Positions 1 through 6,336 of a stretch of DNA of 6,708 nucleotides are shown piece by piece (positions within the stretch are counted from its first letter, which is position 1; every line of letters begins with the position of its first letter). The stretch is from Actinobacteria bacterium UBA5176 (GTDB taxonomy: Bacteria; Actinomycetota; UBA4738). A program made the translations under genes and the position numbers. Under the pieces are notes generated by a model. That model saw only the letters and a program-made list of their open reading frames with translations. It was not told where the DNA came from and ran no database searches. Where the stretch lies: assembly GCA_002413305.1 (NCBI GenBank), contig DHWS01000099.1:11197-17904 (forward strand). Reading direction: 5' to 3'.

Positions 1-1
1 T

Positions 2-29
2 TAGTAGGTGGCCTCTAGTAGGTGGCCTC
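2..29. repeat. 14-bp perfect tandem duplication
   Basis: The unit TAGTAGGTGGCCTC occurs twice head to tail, at 2-15 and 16-29. It covers the 3' end and stop codon of the minus-strand ABM-like gene. Read on the minus strand, the first copy encodes the last residues EATY and the TAG stop, and the second copy lies just after the stop in a different frame. The duplication is therefore silent for the protein. It could be a replication-slippage event or an assembly artefact near a contig end. Confidence 0.9.
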
Positions 30-287
30 GTCGGCCATCTCGGTGACCGCCAGTGTCTTCACGTTCGCACTCGCCAGCGCGCCCGAGCCAAGGAGCTTCT
101 CCCGGAAAGCCTTTGCCTCCTCTGCCGAGTCGAACTCCACGCGTACAAACACCTCGTTCGGGTCATCGAGGCTGCGAAGAAGGACATGTCCTTTGGCGGT
201 ATCCTTCCGCCCAACCGGATCTGAGTCGAACAACTCCTTCCACGTGGCGTAGTCCTCGACTACGAAATCGCCCACCATGAACGCCAT
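15..287 (-). CDS. Small dimeric alpha/beta-barrel (ABM-like) protein
   Basis: A 90-residue cytosolic protein with no signal peptide or membrane segment. It opens with a strand (MAFMVGDFVVEDYATWKELF), then has a DDPNEVFVRVEF segment followed by the helix SAEEAKAFREKL and a last strand (VKTLAVTEM). The order 'strand, YxxWKxxFD helix, DDPNEVxVxxEF strand, AxxF helix' is typical of small stand-alone dimeric ferredoxin-like proteins related to antibiotic-biosynthesis monooxygenases. These are mostly uncharacterised, so no reaction can be assigned. The frame runs upstream to an ATG at 380, but I chose the ATG at 287 because GGAGG lies at the correct distance before it and the fold begins there; the extra 31 residues are low-complexity and do not fit the family. 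It is divergent from the plus-strand cluster and appears monocistronic. Family fairly sure, function unknown. Confidence 0.75.
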   Translation of the reverse strand: MAFMVGDFVVEDYATWKELFDSDPVGRKDTAKGHVLLRSLDDPNEVFVRVEFDSAEEAKAFREKLLGSGALASANVKTLAVTEMADEATY

Positions 288-293
288 CGGGAC

Positions 294-298
294 CTCCC
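294..298 (-). promoter_or_regulatory. Shine-Dalgarno deciding the start of the ABM-like gene
   Basis: On the minus strand GGAGG stands six bases before the ATG at 287-285 (GGAGG-TCCCG region). No comparable purine run precedes the upstream ATG at 380, so this site favours the 90-residue form over the 121-residue form. Confidence 0.7.
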
Positions 299-543
299 AT
301 CCCTCGTGCTGCCGACAATCTCTGGCCGGTTGGCCCAGGAGGAAGTTTCTCACGGCGTGGGAAAGCTCGCCCAGCGCCATCGCCCCGAGTTCCTTGCTTG
401 CACCCCGACCAGGCTTCGAGGGACATTCCGCTACCCCGTTGCACCTCAGTGTTTTCTTCCTTGAACCGAGGTCACTTGAGTTCCCCGGGACGCTCGTGTC
501 GGAGAAAGCGCGTGGCGACGCTCAGACCGCCACAGCCGAATAG
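299..543. other. Divergent gap without a convincing gene
   Basis: This stretch separates the minus-strand ABM-like gene from the plus-strand hydrolase remnant. The plus frame that continues into the hydrolase is open from 277 to a TAG at 541-543. Its only nearby start is a GTG at 496, which would give 15 residues (ending DAQTATAE) before the stop. No clear -35/-10 pair, tRNA, terminator or Shine-Dalgarno sequence was seen for the plus strand. It probably holds the promoter of the minus-strand gene and possibly eroded 5' coding sequence of the hydrolase. Confidence 0.45.
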
Positions 544-1002
544 GTACATTCTTACCCGCTGGGGGAGCCGAAGGAGACCTACACCGGCGGGGAGGGCCCG
601 GACTGTTCGGGATTCGTCTACAAGGTGTGGGAGCTGCAGTTCAACGGTGGTGCCGGATTCACGTACCACGACCAGTACCAGCTGAGTCACGGGCCCTACG
701 TCGCGGCGGACTTCCACAGCGGCGACAGCATCGCGTTCGACAACATCAGCAAGAGCTACAGCACGACCATGTACCTGGACGCGTTCGCGAGCACGGGTCA
801 CGTGTCCCTCATCTGGACGGATACCGATCCGGGCGATGGCACGGACGTCATGGCGGAGGCGAGGGGCGAGGACTACGGGACGAATCTGTTCACCCGGACG
901 TTCCGGTCGGATAGCTCCTTCACCGGCGTGCGTCGTGTGGGCTGGACCCCCGACTGCTATCCGACCTGCCAGCGCCGGCCGGCCATCGTGGTGATCCGAT
1001 GA
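544..1002 (+). pseudogene. 5'-truncated NlpC/P60-like cell-wall hydrolase
   Basis: An open frame of 152 codons before its TGA stop encodes an NlpC/P60-type cysteine peptidase domain, a fold that usually cleaves peptidoglycan stem peptides outside the cell. The nucleophile motif is PDCSGFVYKVW (Cys codon 604-606). A candidate catalytic histidine is in TGHVSLIW (799-801), and a possible third polar residue is the Glu of MAEAR (856-858). The C-terminus WTPDCYPTC carries two further cysteines suited to a disulfide, as in secreted proteins. Between the TAG at 541-543 and the catalytic Cys there is no ATG, GTG or TTG. The first GTG (625) lies after the nucleophile and lacks a ribosome binding site. 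No signal peptide is encoded. The gene is thus truncated, or interrupted by a nonsense mutation at 541. TAG ends three neighbouring intact genes, so recoding is unlikely. The 3' end overlaps the next gene by ATGA, implying an original operon. A sequencing error at 541 remains possible. Family assignment is good, pseudogene status moderate. Confidence 0.65.
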
Positions 1003-2135
1003 CACGCGTCGCCGGACGGTCCCTGGCGCTCGGGTTGATCCTGCTGATGGGGTGCGGGACTTCCGCCGGGCACCCCATCGCCGGCGGGTCATCGGTGGGG
1101 CAGGCCCGGCCCTCGGCCGGCCCGTCGCCGGGACCCGCCTCGCCGATCATGCTTCCCGAGGTCGATCTCGAAGCGAACCTCTCGGATCCACCGGCACGCT
1201 GGACCCACCTGGCCACGGTCGGATTCGGGGACGGACCGGACGAGCTCGGGATCGTCAGGGACCAGGCGATCACGTCGATCCCCGACGTTCCCGCCTCCTT
1301 CGCCATCGGAGCCGACGGCACGATCTGGGTCCTGGACGTGGTGAAGAAACGGATCGCGCACTTCACGTCGACCGGCGGCTACCTGGGCCAAGTGGGTGGG
1401 TTCCATTTCGATCCTTCCCATCCGCACCCGGTGGACCTGGTCGTCTCCGGTGGAACGGTCTATGTGCTAGTGGCTGGGGTCGGGTCGAACACGCTCGCGG
1501 GCGGCATCGTCCAGGTGGGTTCGTCCGGGATCGGTCCGACCGTCCCGGTGGAATCTGGTGGGCGGAGCCTGATCGTCCATTCGCTGTTCCCGACGAGCGG
1601 GGGGGTCGGCGGATACGTGGCGGGGTGGGCGGACGATCCCGGCGGCTCTGGCCCCCTCGGACCGGCCGAGCTGAGCCTCGCGGCGGGTTCCGATATCCGG
1701 CTCCTCCCGGGCCTCCCGGTCGGATCCGGGACCTGGATCGGTCCGCGGCTCGACGGCGACGATCGGCTGGAGCTCTCGTTCACCGCCCCGGCCGGCGCGT
1801 CGATCAGGCCAATCGTCTTCCACGGTGTGCCGGGCACCTCCGGCCCGTCCCAGACCTTTGCGCTCACGGTGGGGGTGCCCACTCCGGGTGTGGCCGGCGG
1901 CGCCCTGGCCGAGTTCGTCCAGGTCAGCCCCACCGACCCGGGCGTCCAGCGGCGTTTCGGCGGCGGACGCTTCCTGTTGCGGGTCGGAGCGGGTCCCGTG
2001 CTCTGGGAACGGCTCCCGGCAGGGGATCCATCGCTGGACATCGATCAGACGAGGAAGCTCGCAACTGGGCCAGACGGCGCCCTCTACCTGATGGTCCTTC
2101 GATCGGCGGGGGTGGAGATCCTTCGGCGTCCGTAA
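999..2135 (+). CDS. Secreted lipoprotein with beta-propeller-like repeats
   Basis: A 378-residue predicted lipoprotein. The N-terminus MTRVAGRSLALGLILLMGC has a basic n-region, a hydrophobic core and a lipobox-like LMGC, with Cys19 as the likely lipidated residue. Residues 20-55 are a Gly/Pro/Ser-rich linker, typical of a tether away from the membrane. Residues 100-133 (FAIGADGTIWVLD, then RIAHFTSTGGYLGQVG) match an NHL/SMP-30-like propeller blade, followed by a second strand set near 143-160. The last 25 residues (LATGPDGALYLMVL, then VEILRRP) again look like a blade and may close the ring with the N-terminal one. The middle is Gly-rich and its blades are hard to count. No catalytic motif is recognised; such propellers commonly bind ligands or proteins. 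The ATG overlaps the TGA of the hydrolase remnant (ATGA), suggesting translational coupling, and a GGTGAT sequence precedes it. The next gene follows after 50 bp. Lipoprotein and propeller calls are good; function is unknown. Confidence 0.75.
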   Translation: MTRVAGRSLALGLILLMGCGTSAGHPIAGGSSVGQARPSAGPSPGPASPIMLPEVDLEANLSDPPARWTHLATVGFGDGPDELGIVRDQAITSIPDVPASFAIGADGTIWVLDVVKKRIAHFTSTGGYLGQVGGFHFDPSHPHPVDLVVSGGTVYVLVAGVGSNTLAGGIVQVGSSGIGPTVPVESGGRSLIVHSLFPTSGGVGGYVAGWADDPGGSGPLGPAELSLAAGSDIRLLPGLPVGSGTWIGPRLDGDDRLELSFTAPAGASIRPIVFHGVPGTSGPSQTFALTVGVPTPGVAGGALAEFVQVSPTDPGVQRRFGGGRFLLRVGAGPVLWERLPAGDPSLDIDQTRKLATGPDGALYLMVLRSAGVEILRRP

Positions 2136-2185
2136 CAGCGGTCCTCTCGACCGGACATCTCGCAGAGCCGCGGTAGATTCATCGG

Positions 2186-2809
2186 GTGGGGTTCGCTCGG
2201 CGCCACCCGCTCCTCAGCGCGGTCCTCCTCCTGCTCATCCTCGTCGTCGGGGCGGTGGGCGGCACCGGTGGCGCGGTCTGGAGAGCCGCGCACCAGGACG
2301 AAGCGAGTCGGATCGACCACGTCGACGTCATCGCCGTGCTGGGCGCCGCAGAGTACGACGGCCGCCCCTCGCCGGTCTTCCAGGGGCGTCTCGAGCACGT
2401 TCTCGAGCTCTATCGCAACCACTTCAGCTCGACCGTGCTCACGCTCGGCGGCAAGGAGCAGGGCGACGTCACCACCGAAGCCGACGCGGGCCGGACGTGG
2501 CTGCTCGGACGGGGCATGCCCGAGTCCTCGGTTTACGCCGAACCGAAGGGGAACGACACCCTTCGGAGCCTGCAGGCCGCGGCTTCGTTCATGCAGGCGC
2601 ACGGGATGCGCTCGGTCTTCCTGGTCTCCGACCCCTGGCACAACCTGCGGATCCGGAGGATGGGCCGCGACCTCGGGCTCCAGGTCTATGTGTCCGCGAC
2701 GTGGACCTCGGCCGCCCGCTCGCACCACACCCGTCTGGACGGGTATGTGCGGGAGACGTTTGTCTACCTTGGCCAATGTATCCTGCACCTAGCGGGCGGG
2801 TGCGGGTAG
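2186..2809 (+). CDS. DUF218 / SanA-YdcF-type membrane-anchored protein
   Basis: A 207-residue protein starting at GTG. Residues 5-31 form one hydrophobic segment after a basic start (FARRHP), so it is probably a single-pass protein with the domain outside. The DUF218 signature is clear: VLGAAEYDGRPSP (51-63), RLEHVLELY (68-76), the LGG turn (87-89), TEA (97-99), GMPESSVYAEPKGNDT (110-125) and VSDPWHNLR (147-155), with Glu98, Asp124-Thr125 and His152 as the conserved polar positions. The family includes E. coli SanA, linked to envelope barrier function and vancomycin exclusion, and YdcF, reported to bind S-adenosylmethionine. The biochemical activity is not settled, so no reaction is assigned. 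The length is normal for the SanA branch. The ribosome binding site before the GTG is weak. Lying 50 bp after the lipoprotein gene on the same strand, it is probably co-transcribed, consistent with an envelope role. A hairpin spans its TAG stop. Family sure, role inferred. Confidence 0.85.
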   Translation: MGFARRHPLLSAVLLLLILVVGAVGGTGGAVWRAAHQDEASRIDHVDVIAVLGAAEYDGRPSPVFQGRLEHVLELYRNHFSSTVLTLGGKEQGDVTTEADAGRTWLLGRGMPESSVYAEPKGNDTLRSLQAAASFMQAHGMRSVFLVSDPWHNLRIRRMGRDLGLQVYVSATWTSAARSHHTRLDGYVRETFVYLGQCILHLAGGCG

Positions 2810-2830
2810 TCGAACGGATCGTCGCCCGCT
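2791..2830 (+). terminator. Possible hairpin at the end of the plus-strand cluster
   Basis: Perfect 8-bp arms AGCGGGCG (2791-2798) and CGCCCGCT (2823-2830) flank a 24-base loop that contains the TAG stop of the DUF218 gene. No T-run follows, so this is not a canonical intrinsic terminator. In GC-rich DNA such arms also arise by chance. Confidence 0.25.
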
Positions 2831-2975
2831 CGGTCTGAGGGTCGATGAGTCGATGCCCTACGTGGACGCCCGGCTCCCGGATGCTTCGTGGCCCGAATGT
2901 TACGAGGCGGGCGGGCTCGGGCTGCTTCCCGCTCCGCAGACTCCGGGAGACCGAAGCCAGGGTGGATCGTGCACC
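2831..2975. other. Convergent intergenic gap
   Basis: This stretch separates the 3' ends of the DUF218 gene (plus) and the restriction enzyme gene (minus). A 6-bp inverted repeat (GCCCGA at 2891-2896, TCGGGC at 2917-2922) may form a weak hairpin. A short direct repeat GTCGATG occurs at 2841-2847 and 2849-2855. No tRNA, integrase, convincing T-tailed terminator or small gene was found. It may be the boundary between the envelope-gene cluster and an acquired segment, but no att-like repeat was recognised. Confidence 0.4.
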
Positions 2976-5696
2976 CTACTCTCCGGCCCGCTTCGAGTTC
3001 AGATCGAGCAGGCGAGCTAAGACTTCATCCTCGGACAGGTTCGCCGGCCATCCGTAGGCGTTCGCAACCGCTGCGTCGAGCTCCTCATGCGCGAGTTGAA
3101 GCCAAGTGGGACGCTCGTTGTATAGGCCCGTCAGAGTCCGGTCATCGCTCGCAGCCAGCCACCCATCTCGGAGGTCAACCAGTCGCTTAGCGGCCGCCCC
3201 GATGGCCGACCGCTGATCGTCGTCGGGTCCGGGGAACGGGAAGGTTTCGAACGTCGTGGTCGGCGTATAGCGCGGCCGAGTTTCGAGTTGGGTGCCCATT
3301 CTGAGTGCCCAGATCTCGTGGAAGCGCGAGTGCAGGATGCCGAGGGTGACGTCGTCGTCTCGGGCGATAAGGATCAGCGCGTGATCAGGAAGCACTTCCC
3401 GTCCGAGCCAAACGAACAGGCGGTGCTTCGAGATGCACGGGGTGGCGATATAGCGGGCCAACCCAGCGATGGCGGCGCGCATCTCCGGCCGCGGTCGCTC
3501 GTGGAGCCACCACTCGTCGATCGTGGTCCGGGACGCATCCCGCTCAGGCTTCACATGCTTCTTCACGTACTCAAATGGCGCTTCGTACAGAGCGGCCTCC
3601 CCCTCGGAGGTGCCAGGAGGGAAGTCGACGATCCACATGTTCCTGGGGCGGCGGGTCACGTCTAGTCCGTTGACCCAAGGGCGCACCACGTCGCTGTTCA
3701 ACCGACCGTCGGGGTTGGGGGAGGCCAGCAGCCCCTTTGCGGCGGCCTCCGTTATGTCGAATGACCCGCCCTTCGTGTCCGCCATGAAGGCCGTCTCGCG
3801 ATTCTCTTCTAGTCGCTGGGCCTTGGTAAGGTTGAGGCCTCCGGTCAGGTCCGCGTTGATCTCGGCGACCGGGAAGCCATCCAACCGCCTGTCCGTCTCC
3901 GAGCCTTCGTCGAAGGCGATGAAGGACACATTGACCGATGCACCCTCGAGCACCCACGGGCGATCTGACCAGGCCATGAAGATGTCACCTGTCCGCTTGA
4001 TGCGCTCGAGGACCTCGCGGTTGGCGCCGCCACGGATGCCCTGCGTGGCCAGTAGCCCGGCTCGCCTCACTCGGCCGGACTCGACCATGGCCCGGGCCTT
4101 CTCGAAGAAGTAGCAGACGAGATCCGCCTCGCGTGCCACCCGGTCGGCGTACAGCCTGAACAGCTCGTCGACGTACTGGTCGCCGAGCTCGCGGCGGAGG
4201 AACTTGCCGCCCAGGAACGGCGGGTTGCCGACGATGAACTCGGCGTCCGGCCAGTCGGGCTCCTTCGGGGTCGCCGGATCTGTCACGTCCATGATCGCGT
4301 CGATGCTCTCGATCGCGTGGAGCTTGCGGAGGATCGGGTCGCGGAGATACGCGAAGCCGTTCTCGAGCATCCACTGGATCTCGCCGATCCAGATCGTCAC
4401 CCGCGCCAGCTCGGCCGCGTAGTGATTCAGTTCGAGACCCTTGACCGCCGCGGGCGAGATCTGGGGCAACTGCATCGTGGCCCGCAGGGTCCCCGAACCC
4501 CACTGGATAGCCTCGCGCTCGAGGTCCTTGAGGGCCTGAAGGGCGACGTATAGGAAGTTGCCCGACCCGCAGGCCGGGTCGAGCACCGTGACGGCTCGGA
4601 GCCGGTCGAGGAATGCCTCCCACACACGTTTGGGGTCGTTCTCGGCCTTCCCGCGGCCTCCCGGTTTGCGTCCCCTGTCGAGCAACGCCTGCACCCGCTC
4701 CTTCATCGCTTCGAATTCGCGGCGGAGTGGATCGACCACCACGGCGTTGACCAGGACCTCGATCGAGCCTCGGTCCGTGTAGTGCGCGCCGAGCTGTGAT
4801 CGCTTGTTCGGGTCCAGGCCACGCTCGAACAGCGTCCCGAAGATGGCCGGCTCGATCTGCGACCAGTCGAGGCCGGCCACGATGCCGACGATGGCGATCT
4901 CCTCCGTACCCATCGGAAGGACATCGGCTCCGTCGAAAAGGCCGCCGTTGAACCAGTCGATCCACTCTGTCCCGTAGAGCCCGCCGTGGTCTGACATCCT
5001 TCCGAACAGGTCGCTTAGCCCGTCGACGAACACGGCCGGCTTCTTCACCGTGGCGGTGGCCAGGCGGCTGAGGAGGCCTCGCGGCAGGAGGTCAGAGTCC
5101 TCCGCGAACAGGCAGAACAGCAGCTTGGTCAGGAAGTGGGCGACCGCATCCGGATCGTGCCCCTTGTCGCGGAGACTGCCCGCGATCGAGGCGAAGTGCC
5201 GGGCCGCCTCCTCGGTTAGCTCCTCCCGCGTTTGACCCGGGCGCAGCTCGTTCGGGGTCGTCATGAGGGCATGGAGCACGCGGAGAGGCTCGGCGGGTTG
5301 CGTCGCTAGATCAGCGAGCGTGAAGGAATGGATCTCCTTCTTCGTTCCGGTGAAGTTGGTGTGTATCTCGAAGCGGTCCAGGTCGCACACGACCAGGAGT
5401 GGCGGGTTCTCAAGCGCCTCGCGGTACAGGAGGAGTTGCCGGTAGGCCGCCGTCAGGTCCTTCTTCTTCCCCTTGTACTCCCATGCGAAGTGACCGCGCT
5501 TCCACACGTCGGCCCACCCTTCGCCGCCTTCGATCTTGTGGGCGCCCTTCTCGAACGCGTAGTTCTCGCCGGTGGGGTCCTCGTTCGGCGTCGGCACACC
5601 GAGCATGCGGCACAGGTCGATGAAGTGCTCTTGGGAAGCCGCACGCTCGGTTTGGGTGCTTCCCGCCCACTTCGCGACGAACTCTGCCGTGTTCAT
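2976..5696 (-). CDS. MmeI-like Type IIL restriction-modification enzyme
   Basis: A 906-residue single-chain enzyme predicted to cut and methylate DNA; MmeI itself has 919 residues. Residues 1-150 are a PD-(D/E)XK nuclease with Asp63, Glu73 and Lys75 in D-x9-E-x-K spacing (MmeI uses D70/E80/K82), followed by a Q87-xxx-Y91 motif. Residues about 150-295 form a helical spacer. The gamma-type N6-adenine methyltransferase follows, with GAHYTDRGSI (from 303) as the motif X region, VLDPACGSGNFL with Asp373 as the SAM-binding motif I, and catalytic NPPF at 491-494. The target-recognition domain spans about 620-822 and ends in the typical TFETFPFP (FPFP 819-822); a C-terminal helical region follows. 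All key residues are intact. MmeI-type enzymes protect DNA by methylating one strand, so no separate methylase is needed and none is seen. The start has no good Shine-Dalgarno sequence, but the encoded MNTAEFVAKW fits the family start. BREX PglX and other nuclease-less methylases are less likely because the nuclease residues are present. The recognition sequence cannot be read by eye. Confidence 0.92.
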   Translation of the reverse strand: MNTAEFVAKWAGSTQTERAASQEHFIDLCRMLGVPTPNEDPTGENYAFEKGAHKIEGGEGWADVWKRGHFAWEYKGKKKDLTAAYRQLLLYREALENPPLLVVCDLDRFEIHTNFTGTKKEIHSFTLADLATQPAEPLRVLHALMTTPNELRPGQTREELTEEAARHFASIAGSLRDKGHDPDAVAHFLTKLLFCLFAEDSDLLPRGLLSRLATATVKKPAVFVDGLSDLFGRMSDHGGLYGTEWIDWFNGGLFDGADVLPMGTEEIAIVGIVAGLDWSQIEPAIFGTLFERGLDPNKRSQLGAHYTDRGSIEVLVNAVVVDPLRREFEAMKERVQALLDRGRKPGGRGKAENDPKRVWEAFLDRLRAVTVLDPACGSGNFLYVALQALKDLEREAIQWGSGTLRATMQLPQISPAAVKGLELNHYAAELARVTIWIGEIQWMLENGFAYLRDPILRKLHAIESIDAIMDVTDPATPKEPDWPDAEFIVGNPPFLGGKFLRRELGDQYVDELFRLYADRVAREADLVCYFFEKARAMVESGRVRRAGLLATQGIRGGANREVLERIKRTGDIFMAWSDRPWVLEGASVNVSFIAFDEGSETDRRLDGFPVAEINADLTGGLNLTKAQRLEENRETAFMADTKGGSFDITEAAAKGLLASPNPDGRLNSDVVRPWVNGLDVTRRPRNMWIVDFPPGTSEGEAALYEAPFEYVKKHVKPERDASRTTIDEWWLHERPRPEMRAAIAGLARYIATPCISKHRLFVWLGREVLPDHALILIARDDDVTLGILHSRFHEIWALRMGTQLETRPRYTPTTTFETFPFPGPDDDQRSAIGAAAKRLVDLRDGWLAASDDRTLTGLYNERPTWLQLAHEELDAAVANAYGWPANLSEDEVLARLLDLNSKRAGE

Positions 5697-5706
5697 TCGC
5701 CCAGAA

Positions 5707-5712
5707 GTCTAG
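5707..5712 (-). promoter_or_regulatory. Possible -10 element for the restriction enzyme gene
   Basis: On the minus strand TAGACT lies ten bases before the ATG at 5696 and resembles TATAAT at four of six positions. A start site seven or so bases further on would give an almost leaderless transcript, consistent with the missing Shine-Dalgarno sequence. No -35 sequence is recognisable at the usual spacing, so this is tentative. Confidence 0.2.
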
Positions 5713-5746
5713 GAGTGGAGGCACGGCGCCGACTGACCGCGCTCAA

Positions 5747-5786
5747 CGAGAAGGCCCGAGGCCTCTCAGGAACCCCGGGCCTCTCG
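5747..5786. terminator. GC-rich hairpin upstream of the restriction gene
   Basis: CGAGAAGGCCCG (5747-5758) pairs with CGGGCCTCTCG (5776-5786), leaving one bulged A and a 17-base loop. It lies inside the 182-bp gap between the two minus-strand genes. No run of four or more T follows on either strand, so it may be a weak terminator or a leader structure of the restriction gene rather than a strong intrinsic terminator. Confidence 0.4.
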
Positions 5787-5832
5787 CATTTCCTGACGGA
5801 GCCGCGGAGCTCCAAAAGCACAGAGGCCCGGG
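5774..5832. repeat. 11-bp perfect inverted repeat shared by the two hairpins
   Basis: CCCGGGCCTCT (5774-5784) and AGAGGCCCGGG (5822-5832) are exact reverse complements with 37 bases between them. Each copy is one arm of a local hairpin, so pairing between the copies would compete with both local hairpins. Confidence 0.7.
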
Positions 5833-5848
5833 CGTCTGCCCGAGCCTC
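5812..5848 (-). terminator. Rho-independent terminator of the small basic-protein gene
   Basis: GAGGCCCGGGC (5823-5833) and GCCCGAGCCTC (5838-5848) form an 11-bp stem with one mismatch and a four-base loop GTCT. On the minus strand the stem is followed by TGTGC and then TTTT (5817-5814). It sits 30 bp past the TAA of the gene at 5879-6187, the expected place for its terminator. It implies that the restriction gene downstream has its own promoter. Confidence 0.65.
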
Positions 5849-5878
5849 CCGCGTTATTTCCCTGGGGTGTGAACCGCG

Positions 5879-6187
5879 TTACTTGCCCTTCGCCCGTGCC
5901 ACCTTCCGAGTCCGGGCCGGCTTCGCCGCCAGGGCGGCGATCTTGACCTCCGGGGCGGGCTCGGGAGTCGCCTGCTGGGGCTCGGGCTTGGCGGGTGTTG
6001 CCTTCGCGGGCCGAGTGTCGATGCCGAGCGCCTTCATGGGGCGGTAGCAGCCGTCCGCAGCCCTCCAGAGTTCCTTCGCCCTCTCGATGCGGGCGACGCG
6101 GGTCTTCGCTGCGATGAATCGCTCGGCTGCAACCTGCGCGCGATCAAGCGCGGCCTGGAGGACCTGTTCCTTCTCACTGGTGGCCAT
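5879..6187 (-). CDS. Small Ala/Lys/Pro-rich basic protein, hypothetical
   Basis: A 102-residue protein I do not recognise. Residues 3-45 (from TSEKEQVLQAALDRAQVAAE to KELWRAADG) look like one or two amphipathic helices, possibly a coiled coil, followed by CYRPMKALGID (47-57). Residues 59-82 are Pro/Ala/Lys/Glu-rich and look disordered. The tail KPARTRKVARAKGK (89-102) is strongly basic and resembles the tails of histone H1-like or actinobacterial HU proteins, so nucleic-acid binding is possible, but no DNA-binding fold is identified. The frame extends upstream to a GTG at 6307, but I chose the ATG at 6187 because AAAGGGGG precedes it at good spacing and the upstream part is Gly/Pro-rich filler. 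It has its own terminator (5812-5848) and is divergent from the sigma-like gene at 6384, as small genes in phage or integrative elements often are. Gene likely real, function unknown. Confidence 0.65.
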   Translation of the reverse strand: MATSEKEQVLQAALDRAQVAAERFIAAKTRVARIERAKELWRAADGCYRPMKALGIDTRPAKATPAKPEPQQATPEPAPEVKIAALAAKPARTRKVARAKGK

Positions 6188-6193
6188 CTCGGG

Positions 6194-6201
6194 CCCCCTT
6201 T
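6194..6201 (-). promoter_or_regulatory. Shine-Dalgarno deciding the start of the small basic protein
   Basis: AAAGGGGG on the minus strand lies six bases before the ATG at 6187-6185. It supports this start over the in-frame upstream ATG at 6238 and GTG at 6307, which have no comparable site. Confidence 0.6.
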
Positions 6202-6315
6202 CTGCGCCGCCGGGACCTTCCCGATTGCGGCGCGACATGGTCAAACTAGCAGGACCCCCGGGCCCTGGCCAGCCGTTCTCCGAGACAGTCTTGTGGGCGT
6301 TACTCACAATCCTCA

Positions 6316-6329
6316 GAGCCGATCGGCTC
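6316..6329. promoter_or_regulatory. Perfect 14-bp palindrome, candidate operator
   Basis: GAGCCGATCGGCTC is identical to its reverse complement; the next base pair outward does not match. It lies between the divergent small basic-protein and sigma-like genes and covers the spacer and -35 region of the extended -10-like site at 6337-6345. That position suits a repressor dimer controlling one or both genes. No T-run follows, and with no loop it would not fold as a normal terminator. Confidence 0.45.
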
Positions 6330-6336
6330 GTAGATT

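Noticed and set aside
541..543. Pyrrolysine or amber recoding of the in-frame TAG in the hydrolase
   Set aside because: Three neighbouring intact genes end in TAG, so it works as an ordinary stop here; no recoding signal was seen.
472..1092. 206-residue minus-strand open frame opposite the hydrolase
   Set aside because: Arg-rich composition without a recognisable domain; it mirrors the plus-strand NlpC/P60 frame, which has clear catalytic motifs.
1052..2176. 374-residue plus-strand open frame within the lipoprotein gene
   Set aside because: A +1-type shadow, full of Arg/Gly/Pro, with no signal peptide or motif; the lipoprotein frame has a lipobox and propeller repeats.
2084..2788. 234-residue minus-strand frame opposite the DUF218 gene
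   Set aside because: Complement of a gene with a full DUF218 signature; charged low-complexity translation with no motif.
2810..2975. tRNA gene or att site at the convergent junction
   Set aside because: No cloverleaf-like arms or TTCGA-type T-loop in context, and no matching direct repeat was found elsewhere in the window.
3985..4965. 326-residue minus-strand frame inside the methyltransferase gene
   Set aside because: Very Arg-rich alternate frame of the restriction enzyme, whose own frame carries intact methylase motifs.
5328..6047. 239-residue plus-strand frame across the start of the restriction gene and the terminators
   Set aside because: It runs over two hairpins and antisense to two better-supported genes; its composition is not protein-like.
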